This document shows positions 48,675 through 60,700 of a DNA stretch of 64,000 bases, one piece after another. Below the pieces are notes generated by a model. It was not told where the DNA came from and did not search any database. It worked only from the letters and a program-made list of their open reading frames with translations. This DNA comes from Pyrrhoderma lamaoense. Its lineage: Eukaryota > Basidiomycota > Agaricomycetes > Hymenochaetales > Hymenochaetaceae. The translations under genes were made by a program, and so were the position numbers. The first letter of the stretch is position 1; each line of letters begins with the position of its first letter. The stretch spans positions 310,001 through 374,000 of the forward strand of contig NBAZ01000015.1 in NCBI GenBank assembly GCA_002794735.1. The letters run 5' to 3'.

Positions 48675-49079
48675 TTAACCGAAAACACAGTAATAATAGT
48701 GACTGTGACAGTAGTCACCTGACTACTGATTTTTCTGAAGTGCCATATGAAAGAATGTGCCCAAGCCAGCCGAACCATCCGAAACCTTGTGTAGTATTGA
48801 GTTTCACATACTTTGCATACCCATGACTAATATATCTCATGAGACTATCAGCAATTACTGGAGTCAGCGTCTGTGAGCTCCTCGTTTTTCTCCCTTGTGT
48901 ATAGCGATGATTTATGGTGTTTTAAAATAAATAGTCAATAATAATAATCACACCTTGCGCGTATCGGCGTTTTATCACTAACTGAATTTTCCTCACGAAA
49001 AAGCCCTTGAAATAGATCACTTTATTTTATTCTCCCGCTGCCCGTTAAAAGGTGTATGGAGCGGGCAATTGTTAGTTAA

Positions 49080-49330
49080 TGTTTTTTCCTAAATCCTCTC
49101 AGTCGCCATCTTACCCTGTGACAGACGCGTGGGGTTGACTTAATACACTTTTCTTAGTTGAATATAGTTTATGTGACTAGCATGACAGCCTAAATGCGAC
49201 AGGCGCGATCTGTGACATAATTCACTTTTCGAGCAGACATAACTACCACTGTAATGTATGTATTACTGGTCAAAAGTCTAGGTTGCATTAACACCTTGTC
49301 ACTCTCTAAAGAAAAATCATCGGGTAGTAT
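49080..49330 (-). repeat. Inverted copy of the C-type promoter flank
   Basis: Reads as the reverse complement of the flank at about 40745-40930 and 44960-45130 (for example TGTGACATAATTCACTTTTC against GAAAAGTGAATTATGTCACA-like sequence). It precedes the remnant J, which is on the + strand, so promoter and gene moved together. Confidence 0.6.
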
Positions 49331-49419
49331 ATATACGTGACCGTGACTATTATATTTTTAGTTCGACATTTGACAGATGCAACTAGTCTCTCATAAACAA
49401 CTTGACTGTGACGATCACA

Positions 49420-50470
49420 AGGGAAATTGATGATCAAGAGCTCTTGCTTCAATATAATTAGTGATTAGTCCTGCCAGTTTTTTGAAGTCAAAGTGTACTC
49501 GACAACACCATATATCAGCACGGAAGTGGTGTTGACAAGACACATTTTAAGAACAGACGGTTTATGAAGCAATATTCAATGGAGAAGTTGTGGTCATGAA
49601 GTATGGTTTTGAGAAAGAAGGTCGAGACAGACTGAAACGAGAAGCATGGCTATGTAGAGTGAATCTTCGAAAGCTCCAAGGGAGTGTTATACCTATATTC
49701 TATGGATATCACTTTGAGCGATCATCTCAAAGTGTACCAGAGTTCCAAGATAGAGAAATGAGCTGTATTCTTTTAGAGAAATGTGGTGAACATAGTCCTG
49801 GGTACAGGTGATTATCATATGATCAGAGGTATGTTACTGGACTTGCTACAATTGATTTATCTGACACTTTGCAAACTAGGCTAGAAATATCTGATTTAGT
49901 GGCACAAATGCATCGACGATGATACCATCACTTTGATCTTGCTGAGAGGAATATATGTATCAAAGACGGAAAATTTCAACTAATAGATATCGAAGGTGTT
50001 CACCAACACGTTGGTTCGGATAGAGTTCCTGCTCCTTGTAAATGGAAGGGTGATAGTCGAAAGCTCAAGCTCGGTGGGCGTTATTCCTATAGCTATCTTA
50101 TTTACTATTTCTTGTTGCATACCGGTGCACAATTGCGATTGTAGTACTCTTGTCAGTAATTTTAATCGAGTTGACGTCATATCACTAATCTTGTTTTACA
50201 CGACATAGCTTGTACGGGTCAGATACTAGACTTGAGAGGAGAACCAGTTAGAGGTAATCTTTATAAGTTATCATCCCCCATGATTTTGATAAAATACTTC
50301 CAAGTGGTTGTTGTCTACACTATGGACGAGTGGACGAAGTTGTAGCATGGTTGAAGGACGTCAAAAGAGAGCTTGTCAGGTGCTTAGACGAAAAGGATGT
50401 CGAAGAAGTAATCAAAAGACGTGCTGAAAAAATTTCCAAACTACGTATATCAAGCAATTCCTTAGCCTAT
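49420..50470 (+). pseudogene. Kinase-like array gene J, heavily decayed C-type copy
   Basis: Fragments in order: GKLMIKSSC-like start, VVMKYGFEKEGRDRLKREAW, LQGSVIPIFYGY, DTLQTRLEISDLV, a stop just before YHHFDLAERNICIKDGKF, HQHVGSDRVPAPCKW, RKLKLGG, then the second-exon module (LDLRGEPVRG and EVVAWLKDVKREL). Multiple stops and frame changes. By VxxHVGxDxVxAP it belongs with C, F and I. Confidence 0.7.
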
Positions 50471-52793
50471 ATCTGTATTACTACTAGTAACTTTATTCTG
50501 AGATTATTCGTACCTAATCTAAATACGATCTTAACCTTAAAGGTTATGAAGGCTGTAAGGTACAAATCACACAACTGATGAGTAAGACGCGATTACTCAC
50601 GGCACGTAAGGCGTTCCGACCGATGAATTCCATACTGTAACGGTGTAAGCTAACAAACTATCACTGTATCAGTGGTATGGCCTTTCCATACCGCCTCTGG
50701 GATGGAAGAATTTACCACAATCAAAAACACACATTTGCTAATGCTCTTCTCCCTTTCTCCTGCAAACAAGCCCCTTGTAGCTTCAATCATGATACTGACG
50801 GTTGAGGCTCTACAATAGAAAGCTGATGGAATAGTGGATATACGAAATGCCGCTAGAAGCGTGAACGTAACCTCAACCACAACGCAAAACTACCTTAGAT
50901 TAATTATTGATTCCTTAAGTATACATATCTACTTCAAAGCACAAGCATGAGTGGATCGTCTGAATATCCTATCCAGTAAGCATCCCATCTCTTATCAGAA
51001 TGTGTTTCTCACTCACGACAAGTACGGCTATGAAACAACTACAAAGACCTAGCTCCAGTGGTATGCTTCGAGGATATATCAGGCTGGGAATAACGACGCA
51101 CAGGTGTGGCACATTAAATATCAGTCTGAGCGAAGTGGAAGAGTAAGAGGCATAAGTCTATCAGGGTAAGCCCCGCAAACTTTAGGAATTAGGTATGCCT
51201 GTATAATTGGGTATTGTCATGGGTTATATGCTGGACGGTTACTCTGACCATTGAAAGAGAGCCGTAGAAGACATACCTTTAGTTTTCCATATACATCAGT
51301 TGCCAGAATATGTGCTGCTCCCATATTGTAGCTGCTCCGGATTTGATAACGTTCGATGAGCCAGAGATTTTGCTTCGTTAGTTTCATCATTATGATTTGT
51401 GTATACTAGGAACGGGAGTCTCTATTGGACCGATCCGTGTAGCATGCTCAAGCTTAAATTTAGTACAATCCGTGAACATAGAAAGCTACGAATAGACATT
51501 TTAAACTTAGAAAAATAGTTTCTAACAAACTCTGCCTCAGACATCATTGTAGAGATATCACTGTGTCATATTGCTACATTCATATTTTTGCATTCGAGAA
51601 ACAAACCACTAACTTCCAAAAAACTAGCCCGGATATATAGATGTCAGCTGGATAGGATCTTGAACTACAGTTGCAAGTTTACTGCTATCTAGTGACTACC
51701 GTTATCAATCTACGGTACTCCAGTATTCTTTCTAATTACCAAGATACCTGACGAGCGGATGGGAAAGACACTAGAATAGCAGAAATCATTGTGGTTAAAG
51801 TTATGCTGATGAGTTTTCGAAGCACTACTAGTTAAGTATTACAGTGGTCAGTGTATCGATATATGTTTCCTACCATTCATATGTAAGGAAGTTATAACAA
51901 GGGAGGAGTTACTGGAGAAAGATGATAAGAACTTGTAATGGTATATATATACATACTCGTCGGAGATACGTAGTTCGTATTGTTATAGAATCTGCAGCTT
52001 TTGTGCTCTAAGTTCTATTCATCTAATATTATAGCCCTTTTTGGTAAATTTTCTTTTTATGTGCCTCTTTTATCCTTATCTTATAGCGGCACGTACTATA
52101 TGATGCTATGAGGTGACAAAAAAAAAACAAGAGCGTGTAAGATGATATGATATATTGAAAAATGACAGGTTTTATTCCTATTTCGCATACACTGTAGCTA
52201 CTTTAAAAATGAAGCTTCAAGCTTCCATGACGTTTATGTACGAAAATAGTTCTGCAAGCTCGAAATCGATGTTTTTCTTTTTTTCATCAGACATGTATTG
52301 TTATCTTATTACGTCCAGGCCAAGAGCTTCACATCAACCACTACGACGAACGAGCTAGGATCTCTCTCTAGAGCATATAAAAGGTACACTTCCCATATGT
52401 ATGATAGATTATCTCAAAATAAACCTGAGTCTCCACGAAATCGTTTAATTACAGAAGTTCATGTTTGCAAAGAACGACTAGCTTGTCACTCTTCAACAAA
52501 GGATGGATAATGAGTCGAAAATGCATATTGTGTAGGGACCTCAGCACTATCCATTCTCATGCACTCAATCTAGTGTATATCAGCCCTTTCTAACCTTGCT
52601 TGCGTATACATAACATGGACGAACTAGTCTCCCTCACGGCAAACTGATTCGTATGATGACATTAGACATTTCTGATCTGTAGATAAGTCATACAAATCAC
52701 TACCATACAAACATAAACAGGAACAACATAAAATTCTATAAGAAAAATAAACCACCGTTCGCATATCAATTTACAATTGCAATATTGAAAAAC
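50471..52793. other. Intergenic, about 2.3 kb, possible lectin-like remnant at its left
   Basis: No intact gene. At 50947-51180 an ATG frame (MSGSSEYPI) and a fragment reading IYQAGNNDAQVWHIKYQ suggest a decayed beta-trefoil-type protein, but the parts do not join cleanly. The remainder is AT-rich with nothing recognisable. Confidence 0.4.
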
Positions 52794-53309
52794 TCAGCCT
52801 CTTGTACCCTTCACAATTGAATCATAATCATCGGTTAACCTCTTTGTCAATCGACTTGTGATAATATCATCGTCATCGTCAAGGATTCCTCTTTCCTTCA
52901 AGGATTCAATGGCATGCATAGTCCATTTAAGACGCGGAGAGGTTTCTCCTATAGACATTTGCGGGAATTCTACACTTTGGAGATGCCTCTTTATAATTCC
53001 TGCGATCGTACTTGAATCTCTTCTTGCAGCCTCTTCTAGCCAACGAAGCTCACCAATTCTGACTGCTAAGATTAGTGTCTCGGCCCTAAATTTAATGAGA
53101 TCCCCATTGGTCATTGTCCATTTGAATACGTTGTGACTTCTGTCGATCTTCCAGACAAAACCGGTTATCTCCGTCCCAGGGAGGGGGACCTGAGCACTTT
53201 CAGAGTATAGAAGTGCAAAATAGGGAGTCCTGTGTTCAGACTTTAATGCTATCGTGTACAGGCTGTAAGATTCGAAGCTCGGTTTGGATGGCTCGGATGG
53301 CTGGATCAT
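52794..53309 (-). CDS. Conserved-looking unknown protein
   Basis: Single exon, 171 residues from the ATG at 53309 (MIQPSEPSKPSFESYSLYTI). I place the start here because the frame upstream reads repetitive leader sequence. It has the compact composition of a globular domain: YFALLYSESAQVPL, GTEITGFVWKIDRSHN, FKWTMTNGDLIKF, then helices RIGELRWLEEAARRD and a C-terminal KERGILDDDDDIITSRL. No signal or membrane segment. I do not recognise the family. The acidic DDDDD and following basic helix could be an interaction site, which is speculation. Confidence 0.6.
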   Translation of the reverse strand: MIQPSEPSKPSFESYSLYTIALKSEHRTPYFALLYSESAQVPLPGTEITGFVWKIDRSHNVFKWTMTNGDLIKFRAETLILAVRIGELRWLEEAARRDSSTIAGIIKRHLQSVEFPQMSIGETSPRLKWTMHAIESLKERGILDDDDDIITSRLTKRLTDDYDSIVKGTRG

Positions 53310-54041
53310 GATCGCCTTTGAATTGTTCGAAGTGAATGCAGAGTGTACGCTCCGGGCGTAAACGATGGGTAGGGTTTGGAAGATTTGGGAAGATTTGGGA
53401 GGGTTTAGAGTGTGTTGTTCGGATGTTGAAAACCAATCTACACGATCAGCTTTATACAGGTGGTGGGAGATTGCCACCAAGGCTTCCAAACTACACCAAA
53501 GTTGCGATTGAAGAAAGAAAAAGAAGTAGGTCCTTAGATTAGGCGACATCACCACGTTTCAAAGACACATATTTCTTGTTTTGTCTCCCAAATTATTGCC
53601 GGCCCTGTGGTTCGTATATCAGTGAGAAAGAAAAAAGCTCCACAAACGGTGGTTTGACCACATTGCTTGAGCCATTCAATAGGTACTAACAATGTGGATG
53701 ACTCACAAACCAAGCCAACCAAATCTGATAACAGGTGGTACTTCTAGGTGAACTCCGCGGCCGGCCGGTCTCCCAAAGACAACAGATAAGAATTCGAACA
53801 AAGACTAGTTCACCGCTTTAGAATTCCAACTTTCTTAGTACCTGAAAATAACGAAACCTTGTTTGTTTCCGACTATGGTATTATAGAAACAGTGCGTTAG
53901 CCGAAGCTGGCTAATCGCATATTGCTCAATTCAAGGGACCTTTTATTCACGGGAGTATTAAGTTTTTCTTTGTGTTTTTAATATCCATTCCAAGTCTATT
54001 AATGGTGAAATTTTTATAATAAATATCAGATACAAAGAAAG
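53310..54041. other. Intergenic with a small tandem repeat
   Basis: Leader and promoter of the unknown gene, then the 3' region of MON2. Nothing else is visible. Confidence 0.5.
53381..53400. repeat. Two tandem copies of AGATTTGGGA
   Basis: A perfect 10-base direct repeat flanked by partial copies (GGGTTTGGA, GGGTTTAGAG), within the 5' leader of the minus-strand unknown gene; on that strand it is CT-rich. Confidence 0.6.
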
Positions 54042-57000
54042 TCAGGGTGCGCCTAGTTCATATCCAAGCTGTGCGAGACATGCCGACGCAAGTTGCCGAG
54101 CATCAAGCTCCTCTATATTGATATTCCTAGAGTCCTCTACTACTAGCGATACCTTCGCGTTGAAGTCTCCCGGATATTTAGCAACGTCAGTTACAAGGGG
54201 TCCAGCAAAGGATACCGGTGGAGTGCGTGGTAGGGACGCAATTTGGCAAAGATAATTATATAGATAGAAAAGGTGGGCTCTTGTGGATCGCCTTGTACAA
54301 AATGCTAACATTTCCGATGTAGTCAAATTAGTCGGAAAATCTATAGAGAAGGCCTTTCATATCAGGCCTATTTTAGAGTTTAATAGTATTCAGAAAAAGA
54401 ACTCACCATGCTGTATATCACAGCTCTTAGAAGGTGCCCCAGAGAAAGCAGACCACAAGGACCCTGGCCATAAACGTAGGGCAAGTAATTTCTTTAGAAT
54501 GTATATCAGGTCTTCTTCTTGAGCGCTTTGAATGATAGTCAGTATATGATTGTGATGACTAGTTATATCACACAAACCGGGGAAAAGGATAATTCCCCCT
54601 GAGTGCCTCATTGGCCGAATAATTCAAAAGAGTCATTCGGCAGCGCTTAAGCAGGTCTGGCAGACTTAGAGCGGCGATGCGGCGCCTCAGATGCTCTGAG
54701 TCTAATTCATTATGGATATGTGAGACTCAGTAAGCTCCATTTGAGACTAAGTAAGAATCTACCTTTTACAACATCTGAACACATTAAGAATAGTAGGTCT
54801 AAGCACCAGTATGAGAATCGCTCCCGAGGAACAGCTTGAAGGGCCACAGTCGAGCCAATAGTTTCGACGGCAGTCATCTCAGAAGAGCCACCAGAAGATG
54901 GGGAACACGCGATTTCCTCAAAATTATCTACGGCGTAAAGGAAGCTCCCTTGGTGGAGCACCCTCGCGAGATTAACGATAACATCATCTGGTACACGTGG
55001 ATCCGCAACATACGGAACCACATCAACTTCTAGCGCAGCTATTAAGGACATGTCAAATAACTCCTCGACTTCTTGCTCTTCGATGGGTAAGCTAGAAACA
55101 CTCTGGCTATATAACATATTAGCCATCGACTCTATTGTGTCTAGTACCATACGATGACAAACCAATCTGCCAGTATTGCGCCCTGAAAGACATCAATTAT
55201 CTGCCTCCAGATGCCTGCAACTCGGACGTCGGGGATTTCTGTTTGTTCTTCGTCAAATAAAGAGCAAAACATGATATTTTTCACTCAAACCTTCAATTAA
55301 TAATCTTAATTGTTTAGTGCTTTCTTTGAGAATATGAAGGAATGTTGTTGTAGCAGTCTTCCACAGAGGCGTGTCATTTCCATAATTTGAAGGAGCAGGA
55401 CATTCATATTTGAGTTTTATTGGTACAGCAAAGGACTGACATGCTAGTAAGTATCACTCTTATTATGAATGAAAGAAACATACCGAAAAGACAGACTCTA
55501 ATGTTTTGTCGGTGTAGATATCTGGATTATCCTTAAAGCGCAGATAGGTTTCAAGGAGTAAAGGCATGACCTTTTTCATGAGAGCAACGTATGTTACACG
55601 CTTTGAGGAACGCGTTTCTCTTACCGGGCGGTTAGGATCGAGAGATACACTACGGACATCAAAAGCCCCAAGGAAGGGTAGAGTAAGAAGCTCAGACATG
55701 TCGTACATGACTAGGGAAGGTGATCCGGAAACAGAGAGGTCGATTTCACTGATGATTTCGAGTGAAGCTGCCTGTGTCGATTGTCATACACTAGTTCATC
55801 TATACTCTCGATGCCCCTCAAAATGAGCTTACCTGAACAGGAGTCAAGTCATCGATGTCTGTGCGGTATGAAGGAGAATCTGGATATGTAAGGATGCCTA
55901 AAGAGACGATCAATAAGTCGTATGGGCGAACTCCAGAAGACGGACCTTTCAGGATCACTAGTAAGCGTGTAAGCTGCCTAATTTCCCATTCTCGACTTTG
56001 CCTCCGCCGGCTTAAAGCACGAATAGCCTTAATAACGTCCAAAAGAGCTAAAAGGCTGTTTTGATCGAAAACTACTACTGCACCTCCCATCGTACCTTCA
56101 GGTGCTGGAAATCTTGTCCTCTTTGATACAAGGTCCCCCATCTCATCACACGCAGCCCAAGAACGATTCCAGACAATTTCTACGTTCTCTTGCCTTTCGT
56201 CCGGGGTAGAGCTAGCAGCTTGGATAGCTTTCTCTAGGCACCTCAGAGCCGCAGTGCAGCTAGTTGCTGAGTCGTGCATAAATGAATCCTGGATATGGTC
56301 AACAAAAGTATCCCAAACACGCGAGAAAGAATTCAGGTTGATGATCTTATTCGTAAGGAAGTCATCAAATATGGAAGATAGAGACTGAAACGCCAAGGTC
56401 TTGCTTTCGTCCCACGCATGCCTAACGTCTGTTGAGAGACCTGAGTCATCTTGAGGCTCCAAGGAGTATGGAAGTTGGTATGCCTGCCTCATCGCACTCG
56501 TAACGGATTCCATTAACGGGAAGATAATTTTCCAGAGGCACTCGTCCCAGGTTTCAAGACTCAGAGTTGCACCATATAGCTGTAGAGTCCTGAACAGTGT
56601 CTGGATAGCTCCAATGCGCACTTCGGAACGAGGGTCAGTGCATAAGCCAAGTACCTCTAAAAGCAAGAGCATCCACAGGGCAGTATACTCCTCTTCCCGG
56701 TCTGACTCCTTTCTCCGGGTCTGGATAGAGTCCGAAACACTCCATAAGAGGCTCCCTGCCGCTGTTAAGGCAATATTTGTATCCGCTTGTCTTCCGAATT
56801 GGCCTATTGTGCTAATGCATAGCCTAAGGTGCTCGGGCGATAGGGTTGCGAGTGTGTCACAAACTAAGGTAAGTGACTGAAAAGCAATCCTTACTAATAC
56901 CGCATTTCCCTTTTCCATCATTGCAGAGTAATTAAGTCGCGGCGGTCTTGGACGAGAGGATACAGAAGAAGATACCCCTTGTTCTGGAAGAATGAATGTT

Positions 57001-60000
57001 ATATCGCAAACACTACCCAGCATCCCGAAGACTACGTCCCAACCAACGACGAGCGTGTGTCCAGCGGACTGTAAGATCTGATGTAAGGTCTCTAAACCCA
57101 TTTTACGGATTTCTACAACAGTGGCAGTATTCCCATGTACAGGATCAGGGGATACTTGTTGAGAAAGGGCATCTAGCATAAGGGATTGTATGACCTTTCT
57201 ACGATCTTCCGATGTGCCAGTATTCCGTGGGACGATAAGAAGAATATCATCTAAAGTACGTGCCGCCTGTAAACGGAGTGGATGAGGGGCATAGCTGTTT
57301 CGCAGCACGAACACAAGATGTCCAATAACAACGTTCCAGGCTATGTCTGGAGGACGAGATGTAAAGCGCAGGATGTTTGATCGGGAAACGGATCCGAGCT
57401 TATTGATACTAAAATCTCCTGATCTCTGCATAAAATGAGTACCAAAGTGAATTTTATGTAGAAATCCGCTTACCAAAGTCTTGGGTAGGTGGATTCCACT
57501 AACACGGCGTCGATGCGCAGCTTCCGAGGAAGTCGAAGGAGTAAGATTTGGAAGTCCTTCCGTATATTCAACCTCGATGACCGTCGTTCCAGATTCCGAC
57601 TGCATTTCAACCATCTCTGCACTAAGTTTACACAATGCGGAAACAAAATCGTGGAACGCTCCGTCATCCATGTTCTTAGAGCTATCAAACAGGCGTTGTA
57701 TTGAACGCAATATATTGTCACCGTCAACGTCTGTGAGTAACACATGACTAGGCTGGCTCATTCCACTGGCAGAATGTTGCAGAGAAGTTGCAGAGACTGA
57801 GCGATTAGTAGCTACTGTACTAGCACTACTCAATGAACCTATGCGTTTTCCCGAAGAAAGCTTCTGACCCTTGAACGTCAGCACATACTCTGCGTTTTGG
57901 AGTGTTTCTAACACATTGTACCAAGCCTCTCCTAGGCTACCTGCAAGAAACAGTGCGCTAGCTATGAAAACCTTTAGACAAGCCAGATTACGTTCGGAGA
58001 GCCCAGGTGGTTGTGTAGGCGTTCCCGCGAGAGCATCGAAGCCTTGTTGTATAGGGTTAGAAGAGCGTGGTGTAGCTGGTTCAATGTATGTCTCAAGGCT
58101 AGAAACAACCCGTGAAGGTATAGCAAATTTTGCAAGACTCGTCAAGAAAGCATCCCGAGGTGTTATGAGCCCTAGCATACCCGCGACATTTGCGAGATTC
58201 TGATAGCTTTGAAGAACATCTCCAAATAATTCATCAGACAAGTTTGTTGCGATAAGAAATGATAAAGCAGCTAGTAGTCCAGGCCAGCCGGTCTCAAGCA
58301 TTCCGTATACCGACCGGAGCTGCTTCGTTGAAGGCTGATCTTCGGGGAGAGAGAAAACATCAAGCGCAGGAGGAGCCTTGATCGTGTTCTCTCCCGCAGC
58401 TCGAGAGCGCTGAACTACAATCACGTTGAATACCGGGAGAGTCATGGATGCAAACCCTTCAGAGATGGAGACAAGGCATTGTAAACCTAGCATATATATA
58501 TATGCTTCTGGGATTGGGGGTGCATCAGCTTTATCCAGCTGGTCGATACTAATAATAATCAGTATTTGTATCATTGTTTTCATTTGATAGAACGTCAAAC
58601 CATTGGAGCTTCATAGCAGAGTTTGTGACATCGAGACCATGTTCCGTACCAATCATACCAACAACATTTGTCATCGTCACACTTGCAGCACTCGCAACAA
58701 GCCCTGCTACTGTGCCTACATCGAACCCATAACTTCCGGATCCGCTTGTCGAGCTAGACTCCACATGATGGGAAGAAACACCAACCCCAAACATCTGAGA
58801 CGAAACGCCAAGTAAGGCCGGTTTTTCCGTAATGAGTCTCTTCATGACTGAAATCAGTGAACCGAACAACTTTGCACCATGTTCCTGTGAATCGTAGCGT
58901 TCCCATATTCTTCTCATGAGTTCTGCGTCATTGCACAGTCTGTATTAATCAGGGATGAGTCCCACGATGATAGATAAGTGCACTTACCCTCTAACAATTT
59001 CCATGCATAATACTCGCATCCATTGAGGACGAACGATAGCATCGGATGAAGTTGAATCAGATTCACCACCAATAATCTTGATCAAAAGAGCTAGGAACAC
59101 CTCGGCTTCGGTTACTAGCTCTGTAGAAAACTGTTTCAAAAGGATGAATACCACACGAGTAGAACGTAAGGTGAGCGGGAAGAGAGGTCTATCGGACAGT
59201 AGTTTAAGAAGCAATGGACAAAGGTGGTGCTGCAGAAGTACGAGTAGTTCATTATGCTGTCGAAAAAGGTCATGGTAATTCGTTAGGACGCTCTCGATCA
59301 GCTCAAGAGCAAATGTCTTTGGGAGCGCCCCGAGCTTGAGAAAATGAGGCTTTTCGGAGTTAGCAAGGAGGCAGAGGTCTTCTACTACAGAATATGCATC
59401 TAATGCCGAGGGTCCTAGATTCTTATGCGTACCATCCGGCAAAACCGTTTCTGTATAATCATTGGGTTTAAGTGTTTCTCTCTTGTCCTCATCGACTACT
59501 TTATCAATTATAAACATGACTAGTTGCCGGAGGGTCGCCGCAGCTGTAGAGGAAACAACAGCTATTCGTGACTCCTGCATCTTGAAGCACAATAGTAAGG
59601 CCTAATGTCAATAAATTAGCAACGATGTACTTCCCATCAATAGACCACACTAACATCCCCTAATAGTGAGCCATGGATAGCAGGGAAATTTGTAATTAAG
59701 GAAAGTAAAGTCTGGAGTATTCGGAGCTGTATATCAACCCCCTGACTCATACAATCATTCATCGTTTTAATCATATCGGGGACAGCAGATTGCGGGACAG
59801 CTTTCAGAGCAATTAACCGTTGTAGACAACCCAGAGAGATAGATGTGACTTTTGGGTTTTTCGTGGAGCACCCAATAAAGACTGGTCGAAGTAGATCCTC
59901 ATACTGTATGTCATCTTAATAATATGAGATGCATTAGTAGTATAACGTCGTAAATAGAGTTCACACCTTCAACAAGAAGTTTAGTTACTGGGTCTGTGTG

Positions 60001-60382
60001 ATTCTTTAAGATCACGATAGCTTTTTCTGCAGCCTACAATTTGTAAGAGCTTAGTATTCTTCGTTGTACCAGGTTGCTTCAAAGAAAATCAATATTCTTA
60101 TAAATCTATGACGCAGAAATATGCATTTGCACATCTGAGCAGGATAATGTCATAGCAGATGTTCTCTATTGTGTCTAACGCTCAAGCGAAGGCTAATGAT
60201 ATATGACGATGTATAATATCTGTAACTCACTTCTCGAGCATCTGCATGTTTCCTACGCGTTTCGCTAGCTAAGGACTTGTGTTAATAACACGCGTACACG
60301 AGCATGAGCACAGCCCTAATACAAACGTCAGGTTAGAGGGACGCACTTGAAGCTCTGTCACCAAGAAAGCGATTGAGCTCAT
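54042..60382 (-). CDS. MON2: MON2-type Golgi/endosome trafficking protein, one frameshift
   Basis: Large HEAT-like scaffold related to Arf-GEFs (DCB-HUS type) acting at the late Golgi and endosomes. About 1,700 residues over many exons. The start at 60382 gives MSSIAFLVTELQ, then SLASETRRKHADARE and AAEKAIVILKNH, the family N-terminus. DCB/HUS landmarks: EDLLRPVFIGCSTKNPKV, SSTAAATLRQLVMF, GPSALDAYSVVEDLCLL. A 51-base intron with branch ACTGAT (58602-58552 region) rebuilds LQCIDQLDKADAPPIPEAY. C-terminal part: RRRIAALSLPDLLKRC, LIYILKKLLALRLWPGSLW, and LASACLAQLGYELGAP at the end. One base is missing at AAA 55159-55161, needed to join ILADWF to VLDTIESMAN. Confidence 0.93.
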
Positions 60383-60700
60383 GACTCCAGCTTTCTTCGA
60401 ACACTAAGATGCTGTTTCGAACAAATGGCCTTATAGAAAATCTAGAGCTTGTGCCATGTCACGCTTGTAGGACCCTAGTTTCTAGGACTTGTCCGTCGTC
60501 GCGTCGCGCGTGATACTCCACTACTTACTATTTCGAGTATTTGTAAATCCCTGCTTGCTATACGAACATTACACGTAAGCGCTCACTTCTCACGGCTACA
60601 TGATTCTAAGCATAGACTAAGACTGGGGTTTTTAGTGATTGATTTTCGGAAACAGTTTCAACTCAGATTAAGTGATTGTGAATCCCCAATCCACTTTTTC
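60383..60700. promoter_or_regulatory. Shared promoter region (MON2 / MDP-1)
   Basis: 318 bases lie between the two divergent ATGs. No strong TATA box is seen. Confidence 0.5.

Larger units (their letters stand above)
45240..48725. repeat. Array unit 3 (genes G, H, I)
   Basis: Same order again. The A-type promoter flank matches unit 2; the spacer between G and H matches unit 1. The right end lacks the C-type flank. Confidence 0.7.

Noticed and set aside
53310..53555. N-terminal extension of the 52794-53309 protein, with a hydrophobic start
   Set aside because: The region is a repetitive CT-rich leader and the conserved-looking domain starts right after the ATG at 53309.
58549..58605. Frameshift in MON2 between WFDVLSN and SIDQLDK
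   Set aside because: A 51-base GT..AG intron with an ACTGAT branch site explains the frame change and restores LQCIDQLDK.
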